The translations under genes and the position numbers were made by a program. 64,000 nucleotides of DNA from assembly GCA_965198855.1 (NCBI GenBank), contig CBDAPZ010000001.1, positions 1,674,001-1,738,000 on the forward strand. The letters are read 5' to 3'. The stretch is from BOG-908 sp965198855. Its GTDB lineage: Bacteria; Pseudomonadota; Alphaproteobacteria; Acetobacterales; Acetobacteraceae. Positions 43,101 to 51,013 of this stretch are shown piece after piece (the first letter of the stretch is position 1; each line of letters begins with the position of its first letter). The notes beneath the pieces were generated by a model. The model had not been told where the DNA came from and did not search any database. It was given only the letters and a program-made list of their open reading frames with translations.

Positions 43101-43233
43101 AGCCAAGGTTGCTCAGGTCGACGTTGGCCAAGGTCTGCGCATCTCCGCTGGAGGCGCGCAGGGCGGAGCGGATGGACTCGATGGCCTGAAGGGTCTGCGA
43201 AGCGTCCGTCTGGATCGGAATGCGTACGCTCAT
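40165..43233 (-). CDS. Tape-measure-like virion protein with lytic transglycosylase domain
   Basis: 1022 residues. N-terminal helical region, then a poly-proline hinge (about residues 131-150), a hydrophobic segment (LMTGLGFFLAQAGIGSVVGVA, about 170-190) and a long Ala/Gly-rich helical body. At about 655-700 the sequence IGQAESGLGTN and NVYGLIGSTW is an SLT/goose-lysozyme-like active site with catalytic E near 664. The stretch after it is duplicated in tandem (132-residue unit). This combination suits a tape-measure or ejected peptidoglycan-cutting virion protein. The start ATG overlaps the stop of the preceding small gene (ATGA). Confidence 0.8.
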   Translation of the reverse strand: MSVRIPIQTDASQTLQAIESIRSALRASSGDAQTLANVDLSNLGSKELAADLERIVNNMANIAQMGRSDVSVGARKVFGRNPSIADLSALEAAGAALYPGDANGAAKWVRNYGDAALGGTRFDPKNPNNVLPPPPPNDNPPPPPPPPPPEPEGGGKKIMDSLKSGLMTGLGFFLAQAGIGSVVGVASSAVQAGESENQNTDRLLRRTGDLATSFDQLIKTSDYLHRGLLISRIDFEQYADSFGSASGGISAASAMRGARLAVGQAQSAGADPAGFARGFGQANFLGVSPDKFAEMIGESAVRGSMGGRIEEVMGALLHATETASRVNATRDGVTGAVGGFVDLYTAMNASRSPMFAGANGVNTIDAVNNAITNGGGGGMAGQVLMMRAMMSAGIKDPYAVQMQLAGGAFARVGKNGPTNFELAESELKKEYDPLDKTGNRAAIAAGMFFNLNPRVAQSLMALPNSHVDLGALEDTLKPYGGINGIDPTSLNDIIRIQSGQTSFSGLQSMRSRLLKNKGISQANADGLNSATDESSLRSALISTLAQTGMPQTDQTRATEATVKLTDALTTLGHPLVDAISILKDKMAGLADAVGPIAEWAAKQMQPDDANMDDGHVKFGIQSPELFPGANRDSADPSATSGGPRALAQHVDRYSSLLARIGQAESGLGTNPAAHGNVYGLIGSTWLDDIKRLARTDPEVAGAIAGKSDEQIKALRDMSHTELQRKVAAFGVNEIRQKLGSHASDMDVYAAWASGLGSGPGIMHASDDTPLSHFFNSAGLAANPTYRNMTVGQWKASHRDMFPDIAGSAYGGTGNAAGGQWKARHRDMFPDIAGAIAGKSDEQIKALRDMSHTELQRKVAAFAVNEIRQKLGSHASDMDVYAAWASGLGSGPGIMHASDDTPMSQFFNSAGLAANPTYRNMTVGQWKARHREMFPDIAGSAYGGTGNAAGGQIRVIAPEPLHIILRDAKGRVHAEQMAHFGTAWDGQATPHGTGQPPTRSPAAHPSIAKNPLSPAMPDYSHGY
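40384..41134. repeat. 396-bp tandem duplication inside the tape-measure gene
   Basis: 40384-40738 and 40780-41134 are near-identical at a 396-bp offset (a multiple of three, 132 codons), with only scattered substitutions. A shorter part (GATGTCGGGGAACATATCGCGATG) also fills the junction. It repeats the segment containing the IRQKLGSHASDMDVYAAWAS and TYRNMTVGQWKA motifs, so the protein carries two copies of the module. Confidence 0.9.
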
Positions 43234-43394
43234 GCTGGTGCTCCGTACGTCACTGCTTCAACCGCCTCTGTGTTCTCCTCGCCGGCGGCGGCGACCTCAT
43301 AAGACCCGGCATCGCGTAACGTCTGGTGATCAATGTTCTTGAACAGCGTGACGCTGAACGTTGGTCGGAAAAGAGGGATTGTCATTTCAAGCAT
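43230..43394 (-). CDS. Small virion-operon protein upstream of the tape measure
   Basis: 54 residues from ATG 43394 (MLEMTIPLFRPTFSVTLF); the stop overlaps the tape-measure ATG (ATGA). Position directly before a tape measure is where tail-assembly chaperones sit, but the sequence is not recognised. An alternative TTG 43415 would add seven residues. Confidence 0.6.
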   Translation of the reverse strand: MLEMTIPLFRPTFSVTLFKNIDHQTLRDAGSYEVAAAGEENTEAVEAVTYGAPA

Positions 43395-43460
43395 TCCGTT
43401 GAAATTAGGCGTCAACGCCGGGCCGGCGACGCCGCTTTCGGCTCCGCAAACATCTTGGCT

Positions 43461-43700
43461 CTACGAAAGAACTACTACGCCGCCGTTCAGCCAGAGCGTG
43501 CCTGAGCCCGATGGTTGAGTTGTGGGGAGGCCAGCTACGGCAGTGGTGAGAGCAGCGACTGTAGTAGCGCCTCCGCCGCCAGCGGGTACGCTGAACGCGC
43601 CGGTGCCATCCAAATACTTCGTCGCATCAGCCGGCAGCGCAGGACTGTTATTCCAGTCATATCCATAAGTGGTCGCAAGCATAAGTTTCTTAGATTTCAT
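43461..43700 (-). CDS. Fibre-tip-like small protein
   Basis: 79 residues from ATG 43700 (AAAGGA about 9 nt upstream). The ATKYLDGTGAFSVPAGGG motif (residues about 28-43) is typical of the repeating tips of phage tail fibres. Likely a structural accessory of the tail module. No signal peptide. Confidence 0.65.
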   Translation of the reverse strand: MKSKKLMLATTYGYDWNNSPALPADATKYLDGTGAFSVPAGGGGATTVAALTTAVAGLPTTQPSGSGTLWLNGGVVVLS

Positions 43701-43758
43701 CACTGCTAAATCCTTTCTGCTTGAAGAGGCGTATGGTCCTGATCACGTAAAGCGGCGT

Positions 43759-43962
43759 TTATCGACGTCTGGCCAATACGCGTCGGATATCGCCGATGAA
43801 GCGCTCGAGCCATTCAGCAGCTTGCGCGGCGTCGACGCCAGAGCACGCTTTTGATCGAGCTATGAGCTGGTCTACAGACTGACCGACCAATCCGGACAAA
43901 AGATCTTGGGAGAGAGCGTCGCGAAAGTCGAAGTATGCGAGCGGGTGATCAGGTGGCAGCAT
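43759..43962 (-). CDS. Small hypothetical protein of the virion operon
   Basis: 67 residues from ATG 43962, which comes 2 nt after the preceding stop. Helical, ending in Arg-rich RRVLARRR. The HPLAYFDFRDALSQDLL start and small size recall tail-assembly proteins. The longer frame to 44313 in this register is a shadow of upstream genes. Confidence 0.6.
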   Translation of the reverse strand: MLPPDHPLAYFDFRDALSQDLLSGLVGQSVDQLIARSKACSGVDAAQAAEWLERFIGDIRRVLARRR

Positions 43963-43964
43963 CT

Positions 43965-44204
43965 TCAGGCCGCAGTGATCAGCACGTGCGAAGGACACGC
44001 TGGTGACGGCGAAATGTTCTTGATGCAGCGGAAGCCGGCGGACTTTGCGCCAAGGGGCCCGGTCACCGTCGCACCGCAGCCGCAAATTCCAGTCGGTGAG
44101 CCTGTCGATTCCGCCCTGCATATGGAACAAATGAACTTGGTTCCAGATTGTAATATCGTACCAAGGCAGGCCCGACAGGCATGGTCCGAGAACGTCCAGG
44201 TCAT
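43965..44204 (-). CDS. Small cysteine-rich protein of the virion operon
   Basis: 79 residues, ATG overlapping the upstream stop (ATGA). Seven cysteines, with paired CRAC, CSIC and CGC spacing (residues about 10-45), suggest a zinc ribbon. Function unknown; coupling to neighbours supports real translation. Confidence 0.6.
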   Translation of the reverse strand: MTWTFSDHACRACLGTILQSGTKFICSICRAESTGSPTGICGCGATVTGPLGAKSAGFRCIKNISPSPACPSHVLITAA

Positions 44205-44725
44205 GCGGCCACCTTCTCCGAGGAGTTTGTTTCGAAAGCGAGTGGTGCCCAGCCGAAGGAAAAATGCGCCTTTGCACGCCGTGCACGCAAAATCGCAAGC
44301 TCAACCGGTCCACTGGCGAGCTCGCGGTCGAACCATTCTACAAAGCCGTCCTGCACAACCGTGATCTGGCATGGGAAAAGCCGAGCGGCGACGCGAACCG
44401 GCCGTTGCCCCTTGCGGTTGCGGCCACGCTTCACTTCAAGATCGCGATTGTAGCAGCTCACGCAAAGCCGATCGTTAATGATGCGTTGGCAGGTTTTCAG
44501 GCAGCGCGGGCAAATCGGTTTGAAACGGGCGCGGATTGCCTGCGACGGGTCGATCTTTTCACCACATCGTATCGCGCCAGCCGGGCATTGATGGCAGGCG
44601 TGGCGCCCCTCCCAAACGGGCGGTGCGTCAGGATTCGTGGAGAGCCACGAGCGTGCGCAACCCGCGAAAGAGAGGCGGAGCTTGCGACGCTCGCAGTCAA
44701 CCATCTCGATCGCATCTTCGCTCAT
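44201..44725 (-). CDS. Zinc-finger-like hypothetical protein
   Basis: 174 residues from ATG 44725. Cysteine pairs CHQC, CPRC, CQR and CVSC between residues about 44 and 91 form one or two zinc knuckles; the C-terminal part is mixed alpha/beta with no signature. Both ends overlap neighbours by ATGA, so it is a firm member of the operon. Confidence 0.65.
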   Translation of the reverse strand: MSEDAIEMVDCERRKLRLSFAGCARSWLSTNPDAPPVWEGRHACHQCPAGAIRCGEKIDPSQAIRARFKPICPRCLKTCQRIINDRLCVSCYNRDLEVKRGRNRKGQRPVRVAARLFPCQITVVQDGFVEWFDRELASGPVELAILRARRAKAHFSFGWAPLAFETNSSEKVAA

Positions 44726-45357
44726 ACGAAGAGCCCGTCCACCCCGTGCAGACGCATGACGGCGTCGTATAGGGTATCGGAGGGTTGCCAGATCGGCTGG
44801 ACCGGGTGCGGAGCGGGGCCGCGGCGAAGTCCCTGCAGGGTCGCCATCTCGGCGCACATTATCTGGTCAAAGCCAGCCAGCCGGTTGGTCACATTGCCCA
44901 CGGCACGTTCGGTGATTTGCAAAGCCGACGCTACCGCACGGCGCTCTATGAGAGTTTTGGCGAGGGCGTTCATCAGGTCTACTGCATGCTGGTCGAGTTT
45001 CAGCAATGCCAAGCGCTCTTCTTCTGCCTTGTAGGCAGCCTGCGCTGCTACGTGCGCCTGGCGCGCCTGGGCGAAAACCGTAGCCGCACTCGTACGGATC
45101 GTTTCAGCCTCCGAGAGCATAGCCATAAGGCTCTCGGTGTCTGCCGAGTTCAGCTGCAGGGCGGGCCCATCATCGTCGCGTGGATCACCGGCGCCACGGC
45201 GGGCGATGATGGCAGAGCGTTCGTGCGCCAGCGCCTGTACTCGCCCAGAAATTTGCTCCCACTGCGCACTCGCGCGTGCCAGTTCTGCGGCCGACTGTTC
45301 AGTTGCTGCCTTGGTCACATCGATATCGCGCGAAAAGGACTCGAGATTATCGGTCAT
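44722..45357 (-). CDS. Coiled-coil protein of the virion operon
   Basis: 211 residues. Residues 1-150 are heptad-rich (ATEQSAAELARASAQWEQI, QAAYKAEEERLALLKL), predicted long coiled coil, followed by a compact C-terminal region. No domain name can be given. Coupled by ATGA to the next gene. Confidence 0.6.
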   Translation of the reverse strand: MTDNLESFSRDIDVTKAATEQSAAELARASAQWEQISGRVQALAHERSAIIARRGAGDPRDDDGPALQLNSADTESLMAMLSEAETIRTSAATVFAQARQAHVAAQAAYKAEEERLALLKLDQHAVDLMNALAKTLIERRAVASALQITERAVGNVTNRLAGFDQIMCAEMATLQGLRRGPAPHPVQPIWQPSDTLYDAVMRLHGVDGLFV

Positions 45358-45394
45358 ATTTTTCAGTCCCAGTGGTGTTTAAAAGTGGCCAGGC

Positions 45395-45673
45395 TTAAGG
45401 AAAATTGGGGGGCTGCAGATGGGCCAAGCGCGCCGCAATCGCCGACCGGCTTTCGCTGGCGCGCACCGCGGCCGCCGCATCAAGCGCGGCCGCGAGGTTC
45501 GCCTGCTCCGCAGCAGCCGCATTGCCAGCTCGGGCGGCTTCCGTAGCCGCCTTGGCGCGGAGAGTGGATAGCGCGGCACGGATAGACGCGGTGTCCTCGC
45601 CAGCCAGCAACGCCGCCACGAGACGAGCCTCCAATGCCGCCAAGTCGGCGCCTTGCGCAGCGGGGGTGCGCAT
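45395..45673 (-). CDS. Ala-rich helical protein
   Basis: 92 residues, very alanine-rich single helix (AALEARLVAALLAGED, AAEQANLAAALDAAAAV). Its ATG shares one base with the upstream TGA (TGATG). Probably a scaffold- or assembly-type protein; not recognised. Confidence 0.55.
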   Translation of the reverse strand: MRTPAAQGADLAALEARLVAALLAGEDTASIRAALSTLRAKAATEAARAGNAAAAEQANLAAALDAAAAVRASESRSAIAARLAHLQPPNFP

Positions 45674-46068
45674 CAGTTCAAGCCCATGCGATGCGCAAAG
45701 GCGTTCAGCAGGATCTGGCGCTCGCCCGTCTCCTGGGAGCTAAGCTCGCCAGCAGCGATTGCCTTGAGCATGTCGCCGTTTGCGCGTTCGATCATCTCCG
45801 CTGCCTGCATGCGGAGGCTTACGATACGGGCGTCGTTCGCGGCCTGCGCAAGCTGAGGACCGAGACTTCGTTGGCTTGCCTCGACACTGGAAAGCTGGCT
45901 CTCCATAGCCTTAAAAAGGTTAGCGCTGAACTGCGGCGTGGGAGCCCTCGGGATGGCAACCGACCTTGAATGGCGTTGAGGATCATGCCTGCTGCGGTAT
46001 GGGTTATGGTGAACGGGCTGGGGGGCGCACCGCTGAATTTCGTCGAGTAGCCGGCTGAATTCGGACAT
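45673..46068 (-). CDS. First protein of the virion operon, unrecognised
   Basis: 131 residues from ATG 46068, AGGA 7 nt upstream. Basic, disordered N-terminal third (PVHHNPYRSRHDPQRHSRS), helical remainder with LKAIAAGELSSQETGERQ. It leads the run of overlapping genes down to 35743, so the operon promoter should lie in 46069-46395. Confidence 0.6.
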   Translation of the reverse strand: MSEFSRLLDEIQRCAPQPVHHNPYRSRHDPQRHSRSVAIPRAPTPQFSANLFKAMESQLSSVEASQRSLGPQLAQAANDARIVSLRMQAAEMIERANGDMLKAIAAGELSSQETGERQILLNAFAHRMGLN

Positions 46069-46395
46069 TGCAGATCCTGGGGACGTGAGAACCCAAGATT
46101 GCCATCACGACAACGGCGCGGCGCCGCTGTGCTTTATACCAGGACTACCTGCAGCGGCGCGCTCGGTCGCGCTTACGGTGAAAGAATGAGCGCAAGCTTG
46201 ACCCGTCCCTTTCCTGCCTCCCGGAACACCGCCGCCTCGCAATCTGCGGCATGAACACTGCTCAAGCCGCCTCCGGAATGGTAGGTGCAGCCTACGCTGC
46301 ATCGACCACCGGCGAGCAAGGCGTGACTCAGCACCGCCCCCGCTGTGCCGGTATGCCTACGTCAGCGGCCCTGAGCCGGATTGGAGAGGAGCGGC
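46069..46395. other. Gap holding the virion-operon promoter
   Basis: 327 bp, divergent between the minus-strand operon and the plus-strand GIY-YIG fragments. No gene supported. Confidence 0.35.
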
Positions 46396-46720
46396 GTGGC
46401 CACTGATCCGCGGGCTAGGTTGGCCACTCTGCAGACGGCTTCGCCCATCAAGCTGATGCCTCACTCTTCCGTAGCAATCCAGTTTGGAGCCGCGCGCGGT
46501 GGAGCGCCGGGCGCACGATCTGCTGCGTTGGAAGCGGGCGGCAGGCGAATGGTTCGATATGCCGCCGACAGAGGCCGTTTCGGCGGTCAAGGAAGCCGCG
46601 GCAGGAGCCGAGAGGCCGGAGGCGGAGCCAAGCGTGCTATCGCTGTTCGCCTATGCTCAGGCGCTGCCCTCGGCCGCAGCGCCATCGCTACGCTTAAAGC
46701 GCGCGATCGGCGACCTGTAG
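46396..46720 (+). pseudogene. GIY-YIG (T5orf172-like) C-terminal fragment 1, frameshifted
   Basis: One frame reads ATDPRARLATLQTASPIKLM and, after a shift near 46500, another reads VERRAHDLLRWKRAAGEWFDMPP, the tail of Mug113/T5orf172 GIY-YIG proteins (the R..LQTASP and AH..L...GEWF motifs). The N-terminal GIY-YIG core is missing. A dead gene. Confidence 0.6.
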
Positions 46721-46729
46721 CGGCGCTGC

Positions 46730-47091
46730 AGACGGCCTCGCCTTTCGGTTGAAGATCCAAGCCTCGATCGCGGTCCCATTTGGGGCCGCGCACGACATTG
46801 AGCGGCGAGCTCAACAGGCGCTCCGGGAGGTGCGGGCCAAAGGCGAATGGTTCAACGTCGCACCGGCCGAGGCTGTCACGGTGGGTGAAAGCAGCCGCGG
46901 CCATGTGCAGCGCCATGGAAGGGGTTGTCGGCACCTTGCCGCTGTTCGACTTTGTGCAGCCTCGCCAGGCATCAGCAAAGCGGAGCTGGAAGTTGCCGCG
47001 CTTTGGCTGCCTCCGAGGTGGGCTAACGCGGATGTTAAAGGTTTGCGGCGGGGACGGATGCGAATCGACGGGTCTGCGCACTAGACAATGA
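46730..47091 (+). pseudogene. GIY-YIG fragment 2, tandem paralogue, frameshifted
   Basis: Repeats the same C-terminal module as fragment 1: LQTASP, then IERRAQQALREVRAKGEWFNVAPAEAV, with a stop after LQTASPFG and a frameshift near 46880 (TCACGGTGGGTGAAAG). After the shift the frame runs KAAAAMCSAMEG to TGA 47089-47091, overlapping the next ATG. Either an old tandem duplication or two remnants from different sources. Confidence 0.55.
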
Positions 47092-47258
47092 AGCTCATCG
47101 CTATAGCTCTGCCGATCCTGAGCTTGGCTGTGGCGATGATCGGCACACTCGAGATATGGCCGGATGAACACGCTGAAGCGCTGAAATTTCTTATGTTCAG
47201 CAGTCTCGTTGTCTGCCTTACGAGCCTGCTTTGCGTGATCATCCAGGGGGATCAATAA
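47088..47258 (+). CDS. 56-residue two-helix membrane protein
   Basis: ATG 47088 overlaps the preceding TGA (ATGA). Residues 1-22 (KLIAIALPILSLAVAMIG) and 36-52 (LMFSSLVVCLTSLLCVII) are hydrophobic and likely span the membrane, linked by an acidic loop (WPDEHAEAL). The size and topology fit small phage holins or superinfection proteins, but no family is recognised. Confidence 0.55.
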   Translation: MKLIAIALPILSLAVAMIGTLEIWPDEHAEALKFLMFSSLVVCLTSLLCVIIQGDQ

Positions 47259-47319
47259 CTTGCGAGGCGATGCGGCGCGATCGTTGGGTAGCAGCTGAAG
47301 GCTGGAGAGAATCGGCGGC

Positions 47320-47583
47320 CTATCCGCGCTCTTCCAACTTGACCGTTGCACCCGCCTGAGCAGTTCCAAAAATCCTTTGGCCGCCTTTGAAGTTGTGCTC
47401 TTCGTCAGCATTCAACCAGATCAAGGCAGGACGCTCACATCGCTGCCTGCTGCAGATTGCCGCTGTGTTGGGGTAGCCGAGCGGGGTTATACGCCTGATT
47501 GTAGGGGTGCGCTTGCGGTACTGTTCCGCGCATTGATTACAGAGAGCTAGAGCCATGATCCTATACGCTTGATCTGCGGGCAT
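47320..47583 (-). CDS. Small zinc-binding hypothetical protein
   Basis: 87 residues from ATG 47583 (MPADQAYRIMALALCNQC). CNQC and C..QRC pairs (residues about 15-55) suggest a zinc site. The longer frame to 47664 starts in non-coding sequence. No family name. Confidence 0.5.
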   Translation of the reverse strand: MPADQAYRIMALALCNQCAEQYRKRTPTIRRITPLGYPNTAAICSRQRCERPALIWLNADEEHNFKGGQRIFGTAQAGATVKLEERG

Positions 47584-47939
47584 CAAAGCAATCTCTCGTC
47601 TTAAACTCGCAGTTTTTCCGATGCAGCTCCCTCTCGGCTGATGCGGTCCCGATCCGCGCATCATGACCGATCCATGCCCCGCGTTGATCGACAGCAGCTG
47701 ACCTCCTCCTCCGAACCGTGCTGGCGCCTGACCGCTCTGCCTTCGGCCATGCTGGGCGCCAGGCCAGCACGCGGTAGAAAGCCGCGGAGAGGAATGGATG
47801 GGCGCTCACCCTGCTCGTATGGTGTTAAGCCTAGGGTTGTCGAGTTGGTGAAATTCAGGAAACGATTAATTGATTCGGCAGCCGAAGACTAAACCAATAT
47901 GAAGTAGTGTCAGATGAAGACTAGAAAACAAGGTCGCGA
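47584..47939. other. Gap before the DUF6894 gene
   Basis: 356 bp without a supportable gene; the promoter of the DUF6894 gene should lie in its right third. Confidence 0.35.
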
Positions 47940-48179
47940 ATGCCAATTTTTTTCTTCAATATCGATTGTCACTCGTCGTCTACCACAGACGAGGTTGGCT
48001 CTCGGCTCGCGGACGTTGGGTGCGTTCGTCGGGAAGCACTTGCAACCTTGGGGGAGTTAGCACGGGATTTTTGTGGATCTGGTACAGAGTGCTTGGTCAG
48101 GAGCACAGTTAAAGATGAACATGGCAACTTGGTCTATCGAGCTACGATGCACGTCGACGAAGAACTCTTCAGTTCATAG
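47940..48179 (+). CDS. DUF6894 family protein
   Basis: 79 residues starting MPIFFFNIDCHSS, the DUF6894 N-terminus (P-x-FFF-x-x-D), followed by EVGSRLADVGCVRREALATLGELARDF and a beta-hairpin (VKDEHGNLVYRATM). These small alphaproteobacterial proteins have no assigned function. Its 3' end overlaps the converging Crp/Fnr gene by 11 nt. Confidence 0.8.
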   Translation: MPIFFFNIDCHSSSTTDEVGSRLADVGCVRREALATLGELARDFCGSGTECLVRSTVKDEHGNLVYRATMHVDEELFSS

Positions 48180-48870
48180 GATTTTTCGTAGAGGAATTCG
48201 CATAGTCACGTAGCCTAAAGTAGCATGCGCATGTTTCTGCTTCGATTTTGCGACGATCCTGAATGACAATGTAACCCCGATGCTGTGAAATGCCGCCTGC
48301 ATCCACCAAAAGCTTTAAGGCAATTGAAATGCTTGCGCGACGAAGACCTAATAAGGCAGCTATAGATTCTTGCGTGAACCGCAAATCTCGACTGTTCAAT
48401 TTGTCCGATGCCATTAGTATCCATCGCGAGATTCGATTTAGGACTGAGTGGTGACTGTTGCACACCGCGCCTTGTGATATCTCCACAAAAAGTCGGCCAA
48501 AAGCCTTGCTGAGGCGTGTCCGCATTACTGGGGCTGAGGCCAAAATCCTGTGGAGCGATTCCGTCGTCATTCTATAGGCGTCGCCAGCTACTTGCACAGT
48601 TACCGTATTAAACGTTGTGCCATCAAGGCCGAGAAGCGTAGGAAGACCGGTCATTGCCTCAGGCCCCACTTGAGCGACCTCGACATACGCCCCTTCTCCG
48701 TAGGGAGCCATAACTGATGCTAAGCCACTTTCCAGGAAAAATACGTCGGGGAGAAACTGCCCAGGCTCCTGCAAAATTTGACCTACGACGAGTGTGGCTT
48801 TCCTTACATTTTGCTGCACACGGGTCTCTTCGGCCGGCGGCAGCATGGCTAGAATACGGTTCCTAAACAT
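48169..48870 (-). CDS. Crp/Fnr-family regulator 1
   Basis: 233 residues. Cyclic-nucleotide-binding-like beta roll (residues about 20-125: GQILQEPGQFLPDVFFLESG, VAQVGPEAMTGLPTLLG) followed by a winged HTH (RFTQESIAALLGLRRASISIALKLL, about 165-190). No FNR-type N-terminal cysteine cluster. The effector is unknown. It is one of two such regulators in the element. Confidence 0.88.
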   Translation of the reverse strand: MFRNRILAMLPPAEETRVQQNVRKATLVVGQILQEPGQFLPDVFFLESGLASVMAPYGEGAYVEVAQVGPEAMTGLPTLLGLDGTTFNTVTVQVAGDAYRMTTESLHRILASAPVMRTRLSKAFGRLFVEISQGAVCNSHHSVLNRISRWILMASDKLNSRDLRFTQESIAALLGLRRASISIALKLLVDAGGISQHRGYIVIQDRRKIEAETCACYFRLRDYANSSTKNPMN

Positions 48871-48960
48871 TTGACCTCCCGGACACTGCCATCTGCTTCG
48901 TTCTATAACTAATTACGATCCGATTACGTTTAAGGCGTCCTTCGTACGTTTCGTACATAA

Positions 48961-49122
48961 CTAGCGCAAATTTTGTTTGTTCATCTGCCGGGCGGCGGTC
49001 TGAGCAGCGTCCACTAGCCGCTCAATCTCCTCCCGCTCGACTCGACTTAGTTCAAGCGTTTGGCGTGTGGCCTCGCGCATAAATTGAACTTCTTGGCTAA
49101 ACATATTGTTTTCGTTGACCAT
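48961..49122 (-). CDS. 53-residue coiled-coil peptide
   Basis: ATG 49122 to TAG 48961: MVNENNMFSQEVQFMREATR followed by a charged amphipathic helix (LELSRVEREEIERLVDAAQT). No domain. It may be co-transcribed with the Crp/Fnr gene 90 nt further on. Confidence 0.45.
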   Translation of the reverse strand: MVNENNMFSQEVQFMREATRQTLELSRVEREEIERLVDAAQTAARQMNKQNLR

Positions 49123-49244
49123 CGTTTTACCGGCAGACGAGCATCACTCATAACACAAGACGTTACATTCCGCACATGCTTTAGTTGCAAATTATGCAAT
49201 TATTCAATGCATTGATCAACCGGAAGTTGCTGCTACTTGCCTAT

Positions 49245-49448
49245 TCAGCGTCGAGAGAGGGCGGATCTGAAAGGTTCTAAGCGCCAGACAAGCCTTGTTC
49301 CATCCCAGACTTCAACGATGCTGGAGGAGATAACTGCCAGGTCCCTTGCAGTGTTGTAGACTTCAGCATCGGTATTTGCCTTGGTGAAGAGTGGGGGTCC
49401 CAGGTATTCTCCAAGCCAGTCGACTTCGTACACGTAGTAGTCGAGCAT
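49245..49448 (-). CDS. Small hypothetical protein
   Basis: 67 residues, GGAGAGAGG ending 3 nt before the ATG. Acidic/aromatic sequence (DYYVYEVDWLGEYLGPPLF, SSIVEVWDGTRLVWRLEP) with a two-strand feel. Similar small proteins are common in Rhodospirillales and Rhizobiales but I cannot name a family. Confidence 0.55.
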   Translation of the reverse strand: MLDYYVYEVDWLGEYLGPPLFTKANTDAEVYNTARDLAVISSSIVEVWDGTRLVWRLEPFRSALSRR

Positions 49449-50054
49449 AGACCTCTCTCCAAAAATGTCACAACTTTAAGTTGTGTGGACAACTATGCGT
49501 GCCTGGCGATGAACATGGAACAAGAATTTAGAAGGTTTAACGTTTCAACCGCTGCATCTAGACATAACTATGGCTGCGAAAGGTGAGGATCTGCGCCAAA
49601 AGACCTTTCGAAACCCCGGGACGGCGGGGAGGAAAGCGGTCGCACAATCCTCAACTCAAGGGGCAGATCCCTGGCTACATGTTAAGGGTGGACGGATTTG
49701 TAACCGAACAAAGCATCGTGCAAGATCGTGCTATAATGTTACATTGCCACACAAGCCTCGACCAGCGGCAGCCGCCGTCGCACACAAGCCGCTTTAGCAC
49801 GCGCTCAAGGTCGTCCTTCGGGTCCGCGTTCCAGCCATTAACCGGGCGCCGCGGCCCGAGCTCAAGGTTGTGCAGATCTGCCGGGGCGCACCAAACTCCG
49901 GCGGGATGAGGTGATCCTCCTCAGCCGAATCATCGAATCATCGATGCGCTCGAGCAGATCAGTGCCATTGTTCCATGCACGTTTAAGGCACGGCGGACCG
50001 GCCACGAACCAACCGAGCCAGACGCGTGGGCCAGCGACGGAGCAAGCGGTACGA
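49449..50054. other. Gap with possible decayed coding sequence
   Basis: 606 bp with no supported gene. The minus strand at about 49745-49890 has a protein-like stretch (DLHNLELGPRRPVNGWNADP) without start or recognisable family, perhaps a remnant. Confidence 0.3.
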
Positions 50055-50783
50055 CTAGCGCCCACTAAACCCAATCAAACGCTGGAATTCCCGGCTGACC
50101 ACTCCATGACATTCGCACGCGGCCGCTTCCAGGCCGGCGCGGTCCGTAATGGTCATCTGGCCGCTGCTGTAGCGAATAAGACCTGCCTGTTGGAACAGAC
50201 GCGCTGCAACGGTGACACCGGGGCGGTGCACACAGAGCATCATCGCCAGAAACTCCTGCGTCATCGGGAACTCGTCGCCTTCCGCTCGATCGTGTGCCGT
50301 CAGCAGCCAGCGCGCGAGGCGCTGCTCGAGCGCATGGTGCCCGTTACAGGCCGCGGTTTGGGTTACTTGAGCCTGGAAGGCGAGCGCGTAAAGGAGCAGG
50401 AGTCTCCGCAACGTGCTGCTGCTGCGATCCACCTCCTCTCTGAACGCATCGGCACCGAGCCGCAGGAACGTCCCGGGCGCCTGGATCATGGCCTCGGTGG
50501 GGCTGCGATCGCTGCCGAGCAGGAGGGGCAATCCCACCATGCCGTCAACGCCCACGATACCGACCTCAGCCGAGTTGCCGTCGCTCAGTAGGGCCATCAT
50601 AGAAATCCAGCCGCTTTCCGGAAAGTAAACCGCCTTGATCACCTCGTCCGGCCGCAGGATCACCTCGCGCAAGCCGCAATCAACGACTTCAAGTCTGGGT
50701 TGAAGTCGTGCAAGATCCTCGGCCGGCAGCGCAGCAAGAAGACGATTGTTCGGCGTGAAGGCTGCAGCCGGAGAGGCGGCCAT
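50055..50783 (-). CDS. Crp/Fnr-family regulator 2
   Basis: 242 residues from ATG 50783 (GGAG 7 nt upstream; the frame to 50867 is an extension). Sensor beta roll with VDCGLREVILRPDEVIKAVYF and VGIVGVDGMVGLPLLLGS, long dimer helix, and HTH (FPMTQEFLAMMLCVHRPGVTVAARLF, about 185-210). Lacks FNR cysteines. Lies next to the LOV/HWE signalling genes and may be their output. Confidence 0.88.
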   Translation of the reverse strand: MAASPAAAFTPNNRLLAALPAEDLARLQPRLEVVDCGLREVILRPDEVIKAVYFPESGWISMMALLSDGNSAEVGIVGVDGMVGLPLLLGSDRSPTEAMIQAPGTFLRLGADAFREEVDRSSSTLRRLLLLYALAFQAQVTQTAACNGHHALEQRLARWLLTAHDRAEGDEFPMTQEFLAMMLCVHRPGVTVAARLFQQAGLIRYSSGQMTITDRAGLEAAACECHGVVSREFQRLIGFSGR

Positions 50784-51013
50784 GGAAGGCTCCCGCGATG
50801 ATGGTTGGCGGGAGCACAGGGATCTCTCGGGTACCCATGCCAAATCGTCGGCGGGTAATGACAGCAACTATACAGACATTTTGGTCGCTGGATGTCCGAA
50901 GTTGTACAGCCGGCCAGCATAGCGGCTGCCTAAATCTACGCATGGCTGAAGCAGGTCTCACCCGGCGGCCAATGCCGGAGCTCCGGCACGTTTCTCTAGC
51001 CTGAGTCACTGCT

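Noticed and set aside
43963..44313. Upstream extension of the 67-residue gene at 43759
   Set aside because: Overlaps two ATGA-coupled genes in another frame; the real start is ATG 43962.
49911..50591. 226-codon plus-strand frame
   Set aside because: Antisense to the second Crp/Fnr gene, which has clear domain motifs.
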